This document shows positions 35,737 through 44,916 of a stretch of DNA of 53,541 nucleotides, piece after piece. Position 1 is the stretch's first letter. Each line of letters opens with the position of its first letter. Made by a program: the position numbers and the translations under genes. Source of the stretch: Planctomycetaceae bacterium (lineage in GTDB: Bacteria; Planctomycetota; Phycisphaerae; Sedimentisphaerales; Anaerohalosphaeraceae). The stretch covers positions 1-53,541 of the forward strand of contig JAJFTK010000028.1 in assembly GCA_021372945.1 (NCBI GenBank). The letters are read 5' to 3'. The notes beneath the pieces are model-generated. The model was not told where the DNA came from, made no database searches, and saw nothing but the letters and a program-made list of their open reading frames with translations.

Positions 35737-36009
35737 CTATGAGTCTCGTGTTTTCTTTGCCTCGCTTTGTTTGGGCCGATCCATTACACAAACGGCACAA
35801 AAGGGTACACGAACCGCTGGCCGCCGTCAAGAAAGGATTTTCGCCAAAATCCACGTTCGGTGCGAAAACAAACAGGCCCCCGACAGGGAACGTAAGTGAC
35901 CCGATATCGTATGCGCTCGCTGCCGGCATTTTATCATGTCGTTTACGCGCCATAATTACAGACCGATTTTTAAATGGCAAAATGCGGGTCAAACGATTAA
36001 AAGCATGCC

Positions 36010-36900
36010 ATGGAAGTATGGACGATCAAGAAGCTGCTGGAGTGGGTGACGGGGTATTTTGAGCAGAAGGGCGTAGATGCGCCGCGGCTCAGCGCGGAGC
36101 TGCTCTTGTGTCATGTGCTCAAGCTGGAGCGGATCCAGCTTTATACACTGTATGACCGGCTGGCGGAGAAGCCGCAGTTGGAGACGCTGCGCGGGTTGGT
36201 CAAGCGGGCGGGCGAGCAGGAGCCGATCGCATACCTGGTGGGTCGGTGCGAGTTTTATTCGCTGCCGTTGAAGATCACGCCGGACTGTTTGATCCCGCGG
36301 CCGGAAACCGAGCAGCTTGCCGAGAAGGCGATCCTATTTTTGCGGGGCCGGCCGGGGCCGCAGCGGGCGCTGGATTTGTGCACGGGGTCGGGATGCATCG
36401 CGGCAGCCATCGCCAGGAGCGTCAAGGACGTGCACGTGGTCGCCACGGATATATCCGATAAGGCGCTGAACGTCGCTGCAGAGAATATGGAACGGCTCAA
36501 ACTGACCGAGAAGGTACAGCTTTTGTGCGGTGACTTGTTTGACCCGCTTATCACGGGATTAGATGATACGCATTTTGACCTGATCGCATCAAATCCACCG
36601 TACGTGAGCGACGCCGAATATGAAAAGCTGGATAAGAACGTCAAAGACTATGAACCGGCGCACGCGTTGCGGGCTGGAGTTGACGGGTTGGATGTTTACC
36701 GTCGGATCATCGCCCAGGCAAGTGACTTTCTAAAATCGGATGGGGCATTGATGATGGAGATCGGCTACGCACAAGGCCCGGCGGTGCGGCAATTGCTTGA
36801 TGAGAGCGGAAGCTTCGCGGAGATCAAGATCGAGAAGGATTTCGCGAACAACGACCGGATCGCAATAGCGAAGAAGCATCCCAAAGCCGCCGCTCAATAA
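36010..36900 (+). CDS. prmC: Peptide chain release factor N5-glutamine methyltransferase
   Basis: SAM-dependent enzyme of 296 residues that methylates the GGQ glutamine of release factors 1 and 2. An N-terminal helical domain (RLSAELLLCHVLKLERIQLYTL) binds the factor. Then come PIAYLVGRCEFYSLPLKITPDCLIPRPETE, the SAM loop LDLCTGSGCIAAAIA and the catalytic NPPY in LIASNPPYVSDAEY. The prfA gene often found upstream is not here. No strong ribosome site precedes the ATG. Confidence 0.95.
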   Translation: MEVWTIKKLLEWVTGYFEQKGVDAPRLSAELLLCHVLKLERIQLYTLYDRLAEKPQLETLRGLVKRAGEQEPIAYLVGRCEFYSLPLKITPDCLIPRPETEQLAEKAILFLRGRPGPQRALDLCTGSGCIAAAIARSVKDVHVVATDISDKALNVAAENMERLKLTEKVQLLCGDLFDPLITGLDDTHFDLIASNPPYVSDAEYEKLDKNVKDYEPAHALRAGVDGLDVYRRIIAQASDFLKSDGALMMEIGYAQGPAVRQLLDESGSFAEIKIEKDFANNDRIAIAKKHPKAAAQ

Positions 36901-36911
36901 GACCAAACCGC

Positions 36912-37082
36912 CTATGGGCGTTTTTCGAGCTGGTCGAGGCGCTTTTGGATCTTGTCGAGCGATGATGCCATCTTGACCAGGTAAACGACTACGAAGACCA
37001 CGAACAAAAGCTTCAACGCGAAGACAAAACAGCCGATCAGAAAAATGCCGATCCATTCAAAACCGCCAGGCAAACAGTGCAT
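36912..37082 (-). CDS. Small single-pass membrane protein
   Basis: Protein of 56 residues. After MHCLPGGFEW, a long hydrophobic stretch (IGIFLIGCFVFALKLLFVVFVVVYLV) is followed by a charged coiled-coil tail (SSLDKIQKRLDQLEK). AAGGA about seven bases before the ATG supports translation. It is last in the psd-pssA-hemW-tatD run, 32 bases after tatD, and convergent with prmC. Function is unknown. Confidence 0.65.
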   Translation of the reverse strand: MHCLPGGFEWIGIFLIGCFVFALKLLFVVFVVVYLVKMASSLDKIQKRLDQLEKRP

Positions 37083-37114
37083 TGTTTTTTCCTTCCACAA
37101 CTTATGGTTTATGG

Positions 37115-37888
37115 TTAATCCAGCTCGAAGAAACGCTTGCTGGTATGCGTTATTTTTTCGGCGAAGTCTTCCAGCGGCAGCACATGAAGATCGGCCAGGC
37201 AGCGGGCGGTATGGACGATGAGGGCGGGTTCGTTGGGCTGCTGTCTGCGGACGGGCTCGGGCGAGATGAAGGGGCAGTCGGATTCGATCATGAGCCGGTC
37301 CAGCGGGATCGTTTTGGCGACCTCGCGAAGGGCGTCGCTCTTTTTGAATGTCACGGTTCCGGTAAATGAAATGTAATAGCCGCGGTCGAGGACGCGCTGC
37401 GTTTGCGAGGCGTCGCCGCCGTAGCAGTGGATGACGACGCGCTTGAGGCGCTCGCGGTATTCATCGAGGATGTCCATCGAATCGTCGAAGGCGTTGCGCG
37501 TGTGGATGATGACGGGTTTATTCACTTGTGCGGCGATCTCCAGGTGCGCACGGAAGAGCCTGGCCTGATTTTCTTTCACGCAATTGTCATAGTGGTAGTC
37601 GAGGCCGGTCTCACCGATGGCCTTCACCAGCGGATCGTCGCAGACCTGGCGAAGATATTGCAGGTCGTCGTCCTTAATATCGTTGGCATAATGCGGGTGA
37701 AACCCCAGGCCCGCGTACATATTGGGCAAACGCGCGGCCAGTTGGAGGGCTTGGGCGCATTGCGCGCGGTCGGTTCCGATGGTGATCCAGCCGGTCACGC
37801 CGGCGTCGACGCTGCGTTGAATGACCGCGTCGATCTGCGAGAGCAGTTCGTCGTAGGTTAGATGAGCATGCGTATCAATCAGGTTCAT
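37115..37888 (-). CDS. tatD: TatD family metal-dependent hydrolase
   Basis: TIM-barrel nuclease-type hydrolase of 257 residues. Metal ligands include His7 and His9 in DTHAHL, Glu in AIGETGLDYHYD, His in PVIIHTRNA and IHCYGG, and Asp in IESDCPFISP. TatD proteins act as 3'-5' deoxyribonucleases or D-aminoacyl-tRNA deacylases; the activity here is not decided by sequence. The start is the ATG at 37888, 33 bases after hemW, without a visible Shine-Dalgarno. Confidence 0.92.
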   Translation of the reverse strand: MNLIDTHAHLTYDELLSQIDAVIQRSVDAGVTGWITIGTDRAQCAQALQLAARLPNMYAGLGFHPHYANDIKDDDLQYLRQVCDDPLVKAIGETGLDYHYDNCVKENQARLFRAHLEIAAQVNKPVIIHTRNAFDDSMDILDEYRERLKRVVIHCYGGDASQTQRVLDRGYYISFTGTVTFKKSDALREVAKTIPLDRLMIESDCPFISPEPVRRQQPNEPALIVHTARCLADLHVLPLEDFAEKITHTSKRFFELD

Positions 37889-37921
37889 ATTCAATAAGTG
37901 TAAAGGCGAGCCAGGTTTTGT

Positions 37922-39058
37922 TCAAGCAAAATCGCAGGCGACGGTGTCGGCGAAGGAGAGGCCTTTTTCGGTCAGGCGCAGGTGCGTGGGCGTTTGTTCA
38001 AGCAGGCCGGACGCGGTATGGGTGGCAATGGCCTCTTTGAAAAGGTCCAGGGCGTTAAAACCTGTCTGCCGCTCAAAGCCCGCCAGGTCAATGCCTTCGA
38101 GCGTGCGCAGGTTGAGAATAGCGGTTTCACGGGCGATCTGTTCGGGTGTAGGCGTTTGTTCTTCCTTATAAGCGAATCGCCCTGCTTCAATGGTCTGCAC
38201 ATATTCCGCAATTTCCGCAACATTGCCGGTGCGGCGTCCCTTGTACCACGAGGCGGCCGCAGGGCCGATGCCGACGACGGGCCGGTTTTTCCAATAGCGC
38301 ATGTTGTGCAGGCATTCGAAGCCGGGCCGTGCGAAATTAGAGATCTCGTAATGGTGAAATCCCGCCTCGTTCAGCATCCGGCGGGCAAGCTGATGCATCT
38401 GCCGTTCGGCGGATTCACCAGGAAGCTCGAGTTGGCCGCAGGCGAAGGCCTGCTCAAACGGTGTTTTCTTTTCGAGGGTGAGACTGTAGGCGGAGATGTG
38501 CGTCGGGTTCAGGGCGATCGCCTGGCGGAGCGAGTCTTGCCAGCTTTCGAGCGTTGAGCCGGGGGTAGCGAAGATGAGGTCCAGGCTGACGTTGGCAAAG
38601 CCAGCCTGCCGCGCCAGTTTCACAGCCTCCGAGATCTGGCGGGCGTTGTGGATGCGGCCGAGTCTGCACAGCTCGTCGTCATTGAACGACTGGGCCCCGA
38701 TAGAGAGGCGGTTAACGCCCAGGGCGAAAAGGTCCTTGAGCAGCTCAAGCGATACCTGCGCGGGATTGCATTCAATGGTGAATTCGCAGACGTTTTTGAA
38801 TTGGCTCAGCAGGGAAACAACGATCTCGATCAGAAGCTGCGAAGGCAGGCACGTAGGCGAGCCGCCGCCTACGTAGATGGTTTCGACGGGCTCGGCGATC
38901 GCATAGCGCTCCAGTTCCATGAACATGGCGTCGATCACGGGCTCGGGGTCACGGGATGCGAGCGGTTCGGAATAGAAGCCGCAGTAGGGGCACTTGCGCA
39001 CGCAAAAGGGAATATGAAGATACAAACCGATGGAAGATGTTTCCCTTGGCTCAGGCAT
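37922..39058 (-). CDS. hemW: Radical SAM heme chaperone HemW-like (coproporphyrinogen oxidase-like)
   Basis: Radical SAM protein of 378 residues. The 4Fe-4S cluster motif is Cys19-x3-Cys23-x2-Cys26 in IPFCVRKCPYCGFY. YVGGGSPT, RLSIGAQSF and NVSLDLIF follow. The HemN_C domain (about 280-378) includes LHNMRYW, typical of HemW. Only the three canonical cysteines are present in the motif, where true HemN has an extra one, so it is a heme-binding chaperone rather than an oxidase. The frame is open further upstream but homology starts at 39058. Confidence 0.92.
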   Translation of the reverse strand: MPEPRETSSIGLYLHIPFCVRKCPYCGFYSEPLASRDPEPVIDAMFMELERYAIAEPVETIYVGGGSPTCLPSQLLIEIVVSLLSQFKNVCEFTIECNPAQVSLELLKDLFALGVNRLSIGAQSFNDDELCRLGRIHNARQISEAVKLARQAGFANVSLDLIFATPGSTLESWQDSLRQAIALNPTHISAYSLTLEKKTPFEQAFACGQLELPGESAERQMHQLARRMLNEAGFHHYEISNFARPGFECLHNMRYWKNRPVVGIGPAAASWYKGRRTGNVAEIAEYVQTIEAGRFAYKEEQTPTPEQIARETAILNLRTLEGIDLAGFERQTGFNALDLFKEAIATHTASGLLEQTPTHLRLTEKGLSFADTVACDFA

Positions 39059-39099
39059 TAAGTTCTGTTCATCCTGTCGAAAACATGAAACACCTTCCC

Positions 39100-40005
39100 T
39101 TACGGCTGTGAGGGCAGATGCGCCGGCTGAGCGGACGGGCTGCGATGCAGGCACCATTTGAGAATCACGGTATACCATAGCCAGCGCACAGGGCCGCTGA
39201 GAGCAAAGGCGCCAAACGTCAGCACCAGCGACAATTGAAGGCCGCACAAGAAGATTATGCCAGCCACAAAGATGGCGGAATATAAATAATTGAGGGGTTT
39301 TCGGCCGCGGAAGATGCGGTTGAACAGATGCGGGTAACGCATGCGGCTGACCATCAGGAAGCCGCAGGCAAAAGTGACAAACGGCAGGACATAAAGAATC
39401 GTTTGATGCAGAAACACGAATAGCGGCCTATTAGCAGCCTCATCATGCAGGAGGTACTCGCTGTACATGACCAATGCGGCGATGACGCCCGCTGAGCCTG
39501 GGCTGGGCAGACCGCTGAAGGACATGTGCGAAGCCTCATCTTCTTCATTCTCGACATTAAAACGTGCCAGGCGCACTGCCGCACAGCTAAGGTAAGTCAC
39601 GGCCGCAAGCCAGATAAAGCGTTCGAAGAAATCGCCCAGGAAAAGCTGAGCGGAACCGACAAGCTGGCGATGATGGTGCAGCAATAGGCTGAGCATCAGA
39701 AACGCGGGCGCCGCGCCGAAGCTGATGACATCACAGAGCGAATCAAGCTGGCCGCCAAAGCTGGAGGTCGTTTTGCTGATGCGGGCAACGCGGCCATCGA
39801 GGACGTCGGCGATCATCGCGTAAAAGATCATATAGGCGGCCGCGGAATAGTAGTCGGGACCCCGCGACATCAGGCCGATGGCCGTAAAGCCGCAGATGCC
39901 GTTGACCAGCGTGATCATGGACGGCAGCAGCGCAATCGTCTTGAGCCGATGCGGGCGGTTTCGAAAGAAGCGGCGTGCACGAGGGAATTCCATTTTATAC
40001 GTCAT
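39100..40005 (-). CDS. pssA: CDP-diacylglycerol-serine O-phosphatidyltransferase
   Basis: Inner-membrane enzyme of 301 residues making phosphatidylserine. The CDP-alcohol phosphatidyltransferase signature DG-x2-AR-x8-G-x3-D-x3-D is complete (DVLDGRVARISKTTSSFGGQ, then LDSLCD). About eight hydrophobic helices follow. Its ATG overlaps the psd stop by four bases (ATGA), so product and next enzyme are co-translated. hemW starts 41 bases downstream. Confidence 0.95.
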   Translation of the reverse strand: MTYKMEFPRARRFFRNRPHRLKTIALLPSMITLVNGICGFTAIGLMSRGPDYYSAAAYMIFYAMIADVLDGRVARISKTTSSFGGQLDSLCDVISFGAAPAFLMLSLLLHHHRQLVGSAQLFLGDFFERFIWLAAVTYLSCAAVRLARFNVENEEDEASHMSFSGLPSPGSAGVIAALVMYSEYLLHDEAANRPLFVFLHQTILYVLPFVTFACGFLMVSRMRYPHLFNRIFRGRKPLNYLYSAIFVAGIIFLCGLQLSLVLTFGAFALSGPVRWLWYTVILKWCLHRSPSAQPAHLPSQP

Positions 40006-40700
40006 TGTTTATACTCCGCCAGAACGGTCAGACCCGCCTTGACCTTGTCGCCTTTCTTGACTCGACAGACCAGGTTATCGCATGCCGGAACGTATAATTC
40101 GGTACAAGAACCGAACTTGATCATTCCAAACTGTGCGCCCCCCGCAAAATCGTCGCCCGTTTGCGCCCGGCAAACGATCCGGCGGGCAACGGCGCCGGAG
40201 ACCTGCCGGACCAGCATGCGGTCGGTGGGCTGACTGCGGCGATAAAGTTCCAGTTCGTTGGCCTCATTGAGCTTGTGGCACGAAGGACTGCGGGCATCGA
40301 GAAACTTACCGGGCTTATAGGTGATCTTGCCCACGCGCACCGAACAGGGCATGCGGTTGATATGGACATTGAAGATGCTCAGGAATATCTCAATTCGCAG
40401 AACCGGCCGGCCGAAATCCGGGCAGTCGGTCAGTGTTTCAACCATCGCAACCGTGCCATCGGCCGGTGAGAGCAGCAGGTTGTCGTCCTGCACGGGTCTT
40501 CGAAGCGGATCGCGGAAGAAACTGAAAACCCAGACGAGCACTATGATCAGAATCACTTCAGGGACCCACAGCAAAACGGCGTTCGGCCGTTCCGGCGACA
40601 AAGCCCGCACCAGAAAAAACCAGCCAACCACCAGCGCAATCAACATGGCCGGGAAAATGATTACTTGCGGCAATCCATATTTTGTCAGCGGTAAACGCAT
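40002..40700 (-). CDS. psd: Phosphatidylserine decarboxylase proenzyme
   Basis: Short (232-residue) class of decarboxylase converting phosphatidylserine to phosphatidylethanolamine at the inner membrane. Two N-terminal hydrophobic helices precede the catalytic part: SPADGTV, FLSIFNVHINRMP with the active histidine, and the self-cleavage site in MIKFGSCTEL, where Gly197-Ser198 splits to form the pyruvoyl group. The transcript is predicted leaderless: a -10 box ends six bases before the ATG. Confidence 0.95.
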   Translation of the reverse strand: MRLPLTKYGLPQVIIFPAMLIALVVGWFFLVRALSPERPNAVLLWVPEVILIIVLVWVFSFFRDPLRRPVQDDNLLLSPADGTVAMVETLTDCPDFGRPVLRIEIFLSIFNVHINRMPCSVRVGKITYKPGKFLDARSPSCHKLNEANELELYRRSQPTDRMLVRQVSGAVARRIVCRAQTGDDFAGGAQFGMIKFGSCTELYVPACDNLVCRVKKGDKVKAGLTVLAEYKQ

Positions 40701-40706
40701 ACAATA

Positions 40707-40735
40707 AAAATACGGTATTCGACCGTCTTTTGCAA
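40707..40735 (-). promoter_or_regulatory. Promoter of the leaderless psd operon
   Basis: On the minus strand TTGCAA (40735-40730), exactly 17 bases and TATTTT (40712-40707). Six bases then separate it from the psd ATG, with no Shine-Dalgarno. Confidence 0.6.
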
Positions 40736-40820
40736 CAAAGAAGATATATCTTTTTACTTCGTAAAAACCCTAATTGATACTGTTTAAACACAGCGAAGTT
40801 CGCCGGAAAGCGTCATTGCA

Positions 40821-42608
40821 TCATTGGAAGGGAATGGCGAGCAGGTTGTTGGAACGGCTCAGTTCCAACTGCCTGCGGTAGAATCGGCTGTAAAGGCCGG
40901 CCGCATGCATCAATTCGTCGTGGGTGCCCTGCTCGGCAATCCGGCCGTTTTGCAGAACCAGGATATTGTCGGCGTGGGTGACGGTGGATAGGCGATGCGC
41001 GATGATGAAGGTGGTCCTGCCGGCCATGAGACGCTGCATGGCATCCTGGATCATCCGTTCGGATTCGGTGTCGAGCGAGCTGGTGGCCTCGTCGAGGATC
41101 AGAATGCGCGGGTCTTTCAGGAAGGCGCGGGCCAGGGTAAGACGCTGCTTTTGTCCGCCGGAAAGCTGGCGGCCGCGTTCGCCGACTTCGGTGTCGAAAC
41201 CCTGCGGCAGGGACAGGATGAATTCGTAAGCGTTGGCCGCACGGCAGGCGGCCTCGACCTGTTCATCCGAGGCGTTGGGCAAACCGTAGAGGACGTTTTC
41301 GCGAATCGTGCCGCTGAACAGAATGGGGTCCTGCAAAACCATGCCGATATGGCGGCGAAGGGATTGCATGGTGATGTCGCGGACATCCATGCCGTCGATG
41401 CGGATGCTGCCGGAAGCGACATCGTAGAAGCGCGGGATCAAGCTGACGATGGTGGTCTTGCCGGAACCGCTGGGGCCGACCAGCGCGATCCTTTTGCCGG
41501 GCGCGGCACAGAAATTGATGTCTTCAATGACCGGGCAGCCGCGGGTGTAATGGAAGCTGACCTTGTCAAATTCCACTTTGCCGCTGGGACACGGAAGGTC
41601 AGCGGCGCCGGGGCGGTCCGTGATTTCCGGCACTTCGTCCATGATCTCGAAGATGCGGTCAAGCGCCGCCATCGCGTTGGCCAGCACGATATTGAGTTCG
41701 GAGAATCGCTGCAGGGGCAGGTACAAAGGCGCCAGGTACATGATGACGGCCATGAGTCCGCCGACGGTCAGATGGCCGTAGATGACGCGATACCCGCCAA
41801 AGAGCACGACCGCCAGTGGGGCGATGTTGGTCAGGGTCGCGGTGATGGCCTGGTTGGCGCTTTGGATGAGAATGCGCTTCATGCTGGTGGTGAAGAGCTG
41901 CTCGGACTGCCGGTGAAATTTGCGGCTTTCGACCTTTTCGCCGGTAAAGGCGCGGACGACGGTGTTGCCGGCGATCTTTTCGTTCATCGTGCCGGCCATC
42001 GCGGCCAGCTCCTCCTGGATGCGTTTCGTGGTGGATTTGATCTCAACGCTGAACTTGCGGAAGAAATACAGATACACGGGAAACGTCGCCAGCGCCAATA
42101 GCGCCGTCGGCGGGTCGATGCGGAACAGGAAGAACAGCACGACCAGCAGTGCGGCGGCGTCCATCCAGGTATTGGTCAGGGCGCTGCCGACCAGGTTCTG
42201 GGCGAGCGCCACATCGCTGATGAGGCGCGAGACGATCTGGCCGGAACGGTTGCGGGTAAAGAACGAGGCCGACATCCGCAGGATATGGTAGTAGAGGGTA
42301 TAGCGCAGGTGAAACACGGCGCGGTGACTGGCCTTGTCGGCAAAGTAGTGACGGATATAGACCCAGGGGGCAAAGACAAAGACAAAGACGGCGATCAGCC
42401 CCCCTGCCCACAGGAGAAGCTGGTTGAGTTTCTCGGCTTGCGACAGTGCCGCGTTGAGGAAGACGTTGTCGAGCAGGTGACGCGTGACCTGCGGGACCAG
42501 CAGCGGCACCGTAAACTTGACAATGCCGCCGATGACCGCCAGCAGCAGGTAACGGCTATACGGACGTACATACCCCAGAAAACGAAGAAAATTGTTCTTT
42601 TTGGACAT
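40821..42608 (-). CDS. MsbA-like ABC exporter (fused permease-ATPase)
   Basis: Half-transporter of 595 residues that would work as a homodimer. Six membrane helices fill about 18-310 with the coupling region TNTWMDAAALLVV and GNTVVRAFTGE. The ATPase has Walker A GPSGSGKT (378-385), signature LSGGQKQR (about 480), Walker B ILILDEATSSLD and switch IIAHRLST. Sequence style fits lipid or lipid A flippases and multidrug exporters; substrate is not determined. Its promoter overlaps the end of the preceding HAD gene, and the -10 box ends six bases before the ATG. Confidence 0.93.
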   Translation of the reverse strand: MSKKNNFLRFLGYVRPYSRYLLLAVIGGIVKFTVPLLVPQVTRHLLDNVFLNAALSQAEKLNQLLLWAGGLIAVFVFVFAPWVYIRHYFADKASHRAVFHLRYTLYYHILRMSASFFTRNRSGQIVSRLISDVALAQNLVGSALTNTWMDAAALLVVLFFLFRIDPPTALLALATFPVYLYFFRKFSVEIKSTTKRIQEELAAMAGTMNEKIAGNTVVRAFTGEKVESRKFHRQSEQLFTTSMKRILIQSANQAITATLTNIAPLAVVLFGGYRVIYGHLTVGGLMAVIMYLAPLYLPLQRFSELNIVLANAMAALDRIFEIMDEVPEITDRPGAADLPCPSGKVEFDKVSFHYTRGCPVIEDINFCAAPGKRIALVGPSGSGKTTIVSLIPRFYDVASGSIRIDGMDVRDITMQSLRRHIGMVLQDPILFSGTIRENVLYGLPNASDEQVEAACRAANAYEFILSLPQGFDTEVGERGRQLSGGQKQRLTLARAFLKDPRILILDEATSSLDTESERMIQDAMQRLMAGRTTFIIAHRLSTVTHADNILVLQNGRIAEQGTHDELMHAAGLYSRFYRRQLELSRSNNLLAIPFQ

Positions 42609-42614
42609 GCGGGT

Positions 42615-42643
42615 ATTATACAGGTTTGGGGCTCAGGATTCAA
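42615..42643 (-). promoter_or_regulatory. Promoter of the leaderless ABC exporter gene
   Basis: On the minus strand TTGAAT (42643-42638), exactly 17 bases and a perfect TATAAT (42620-42615). Six bases then lead to the ATG at 42608. The -35 box lies within the last codons of the upstream HAD gene. Confidence 0.75.
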
Positions 42644-43475
42644 AAAACTGCCGGCGGATATAGTTAACGACCGAATCCTGCTCGTTGGAGCCGATGACCA
42701 CGTGAGCGGCGGATTTGACCGCTTCCTCGGCGTTGGCGACCGCGACCGCGGTTTTGGCCAGCCGGAACATTTTGATGTCATTGATGTGATCGCCGAATAC
42801 GGTCAGATCGTCGCAACTGTGACCGGTCATTTCGAGCAGCCTGCGAATGCCTTTGGATTTGCAGGCCCGCTGGTCATGAATGGTCAGCCACCAATGCCCC
42901 GGCGTATAAAAATTCTCGAAGAGAAAGTTCTCCAATTGCCCCGGGTATTCGCCTGCCAGCCGCAGCGAAAGTTCGCTGATGTTTTCCTTTGGACCCATGA
43001 CCGCAAAAGCGATCACCTTTTGCTCAAGGACAGCGGTCAGATGGTCCACATGCGTGAGACGTTTCTTGTCTTCCAGCTTCAGAATGTTGTAATACCACTG
43101 CATCTGTTCGTTGATGAGGCGTTCCCAATAGAGACGATCTTCGGCGCCGTCGAAGCCGACCACGAACGGCAGCAGATCATGGTCGAGGATCCGCCGGTAA
43201 ATCGAGGCGGCCGTTTGCGGCGGCAGATTGTTGATGACCAGGTGCCGGCCGGTGCGGTAGTCGGTCAGGAAGGCGCCGTTGATCGCGATGACGGGCAACG
43301 TCAGCGGCAGGTCGCCCAGGACCGGAACGATCTCGCCCCAGGCACGGGCGGTCGCAATCGTAAATTGCAGGCCGGCCTCGAGCATCTCGGTCAGCGCCCG
43401 GCGGCTGTAGTCACTTAGTTTGCCGTCCGGCCCCAGCAGAGTGCCGTCTAAATCAGAGACGAATAGTTGTTGCAT
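42633..43475 (-). CDS. Cof-type HAD-IIB phosphatase
   Basis: Hydrolase of 280 residues. Motif I is FVSDLDGTLL (nucleophile Asp), motif II ATAR, then a Cof-type cap (about 85-190), Lys in SKGIRRLLE and motif IV VFGDHINDIKMF. Cof proteins dephosphorylate sugar phosphates, FMN, PLP or other small metabolites; the substrate here is unknown. It ends 24 bases before the ABC exporter, whose promoter it contains. Confidence 0.92.
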   Translation of the reverse strand: MQQLFVSDLDGTLLGPDGKLSDYSRRALTEMLEAGLQFTIATARAWGEIVPVLGDLPLTLPVIAINGAFLTDYRTGRHLVINNLPPQTAASIYRRILDHDLLPFVVGFDGAEDRLYWERLINEQMQWYYNILKLEDKKRLTHVDHLTAVLEQKVIAFAVMGPKENISELSLRLAGEYPGQLENFLFENFYTPGHWWLTIHDQRACKSKGIRRLLEMTGHSCDDLTVFGDHINDIKMFRLAKTAVAVANAEEAVKSAAHVVIGSNEQDSVVNYIRRQFFES

Positions 43476-43581
43476 TTTATGAACTCATTTACAATTTGCA
43501 GAGCATTCTATTGTTTTTGCAGTATCTGTACACAATGATACGTCCTAATACAAAGTAACAGTTGGATTACAATGGCCTATT

Positions 43582-44160
43582 TCACCTGCCCTGCCATTCA
43601 CTCTTGAGGATGGAAAACATTTTCATATCCAGCGGCTGGTTTTCAAACTCGATGTATTGCCGCAGAAGACCTTCGTATCGCATGCCGATATTCATCAAAA
43701 CGGCTTCGGAACGTTTGTTGGCAGTATGACAGATCGCCTGGATACGGCTGAACTTCAGTTGTTCAAAGGCAAAGTCAAGAATGCAAAGAGCCGCCTCCGT
43801 CGCAATCCCGCGATTCCACAACGCCGGATCAACCGCATAATTGATTTCCGCCCTGCTGTTGTCCGGGCGATAGTCATTGAAGCCGCAATCGCCGATCACC
43901 TTGTTTCCGTCCCTTAGGACGATCACCCAATTGCGGCAGAGGTGCACTTTTTTCTCAAGCTGTTTCTGAATATTGGAGGCCAAATGTTCGAGCGAGGGAG
44001 GCACTTTGCGTCCCATGCTTTGATAAAACACGGGGTTTGACGAATACGCGTAAATCGCCGGCGCATCGATAAGCTGAACATCGCGCAACACCAGTCGCTG
44101 AGTCTGGAGCGTTGGAAGATCACGCATGAAAAGCGATTCGGACTCCATCGTTTTGTCCAT
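43582..44160 (-). CDS. GNAT acetyltransferase, RimJ/RimL-like
   Basis: Protein of 192 residues with the GNAT fold of the RimJ/RimL group: LQTQRLVLRDVQLIDAPAIYAYSSNP, VIGDCGFNDYRPDNSRAEINYAVDPALWNRGIATEA (acetyl-CoA loop WNRGIATEA) and IQAICHTANKRSEAVLMNIGMRYEGLLR. It probably N-acetylates a protein or small amine. The true start may be the second Met at 44148. The gene lies 25 bases after ktrA. Confidence 0.9.
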   Translation of the reverse strand: MDKTMESESLFMRDLPTLQTQRLVLRDVQLIDAPAIYAYSSNPVFYQSMGRKVPPSLEHLASNIQKQLEKKVHLCRNWVIVLRDGNKVIGDCGFNDYRPDNSRAEINYAVDPALWNRGIATEAALCILDFAFEQLKFSRIQAICHTANKRSEAVLMNIGMRYEGLLRQYIEFENQPLDMKMFSILKSEWQGR

Positions 44161-44185
44161 CTTTTAAGCGCATGTATGGCACGGC

Positions 44186-44869
44186 CTATTCCTGGGGCAG
44201 TTTGGCCAGGTCCACGTCGGAGCCTGCGACCATGAGGACATCGTCTTCGTAAATAACGGTGCTTGGCATGGGCACATTAATCACCGTCTCCTGGCCAGCC
44301 TCTTCTCTTGCTTTCTCGGAACGCTTGATCGCCACCAGGTTCACATTGAAACGCTGCCGGAGCTGCAGGTCCATGACCGTCATGTGGTCGAAACTGGCCG
44401 GGGCGCGAAGTCGGGCCAGGCTGTAACCGGGAGCAAAATCGATTTTCTCCTCGATGTGCGGGGCGATGAGCTTATAGGCCCAGCGCTGAGCGGTCTCGAT
44501 CTCGGGATAGATCACGTCGGTGGCGCCGACAGCGCTTAAAACTTGTCCGGCGGTCAGATTTTCCGCCCGCGCGTAGATCTGTGAGACGCCCATCTGCTTG
44601 AGATTGACCACGGTCAGAATCGCCGACTCAAACGCGCGCCCGCGTTCTCCCATGCCCACAATAACGACATCAAGTTTATCGATTCCTTGCGCCTGAAGCG
44701 CATCGGCATCGGTACTGTCCAGGCGGACGGCGTGCGCGACCTGGTCGGCGATATCCTCAACGACGGTTCGCTCGCGGTCAATGGCGATGACCTCAGCGCC
44801 GCTCATCGAGAGCGCTATCGCGAGCTTTTTTCCAAATCGACCCAGCCCGATGACTGCAAATCGTTTCAT
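44186..44869 (-). CDS. ktrA: Potassium uptake regulatory subunit (KtrA/TrkA family)
   Basis: Cytosolic gating subunit of 227 residues. The N-terminal RCK/Rossmann domain has GLGRFGKKLA, the acidic AIDRE that grips the nucleotide ribose, and VIVGMGERG. The C-terminal RCK_C domain (about 140-227) ends VIYEDDVLMVAG. The octameric ring binds ATP/ADP or NAD to gate KtrB. AAGGA lies eight bases before the ATG at 44869. It follows ktrB by 47 bases. Confidence 0.93.
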   Translation of the reverse strand: MKRFAVIGLGRFGKKLAIALSMSGAEVIAIDRERTVVEDIADQVAHAVRLDSTDADALQAQGIDKLDVVIVGMGERGRAFESAILTVVNLKQMGVSQIYARAENLTAGQVLSAVGATDVIYPEIETAQRWAYKLIAPHIEEKIDFAPGYSLARLRAPASFDHMTVMDLQLRQRFNVNLVAIKRSEKAREEAGQETVINVPMPSTVIYEDDVLMVAGSDVDLAKLPQE

Positions 44870-44916
44870 ACGCGTTTTCCTTACAAGAGGGATCGCCCGT
44901 GCGATCACCCGGTAGA

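Noticed and set aside
40995..42101. Long plus-strand open frame opposite the ABC exporter
   Set aside because: It has the same antisense shadow pattern, rich in Asp/Gly/Val, with no domain or ribosome site.
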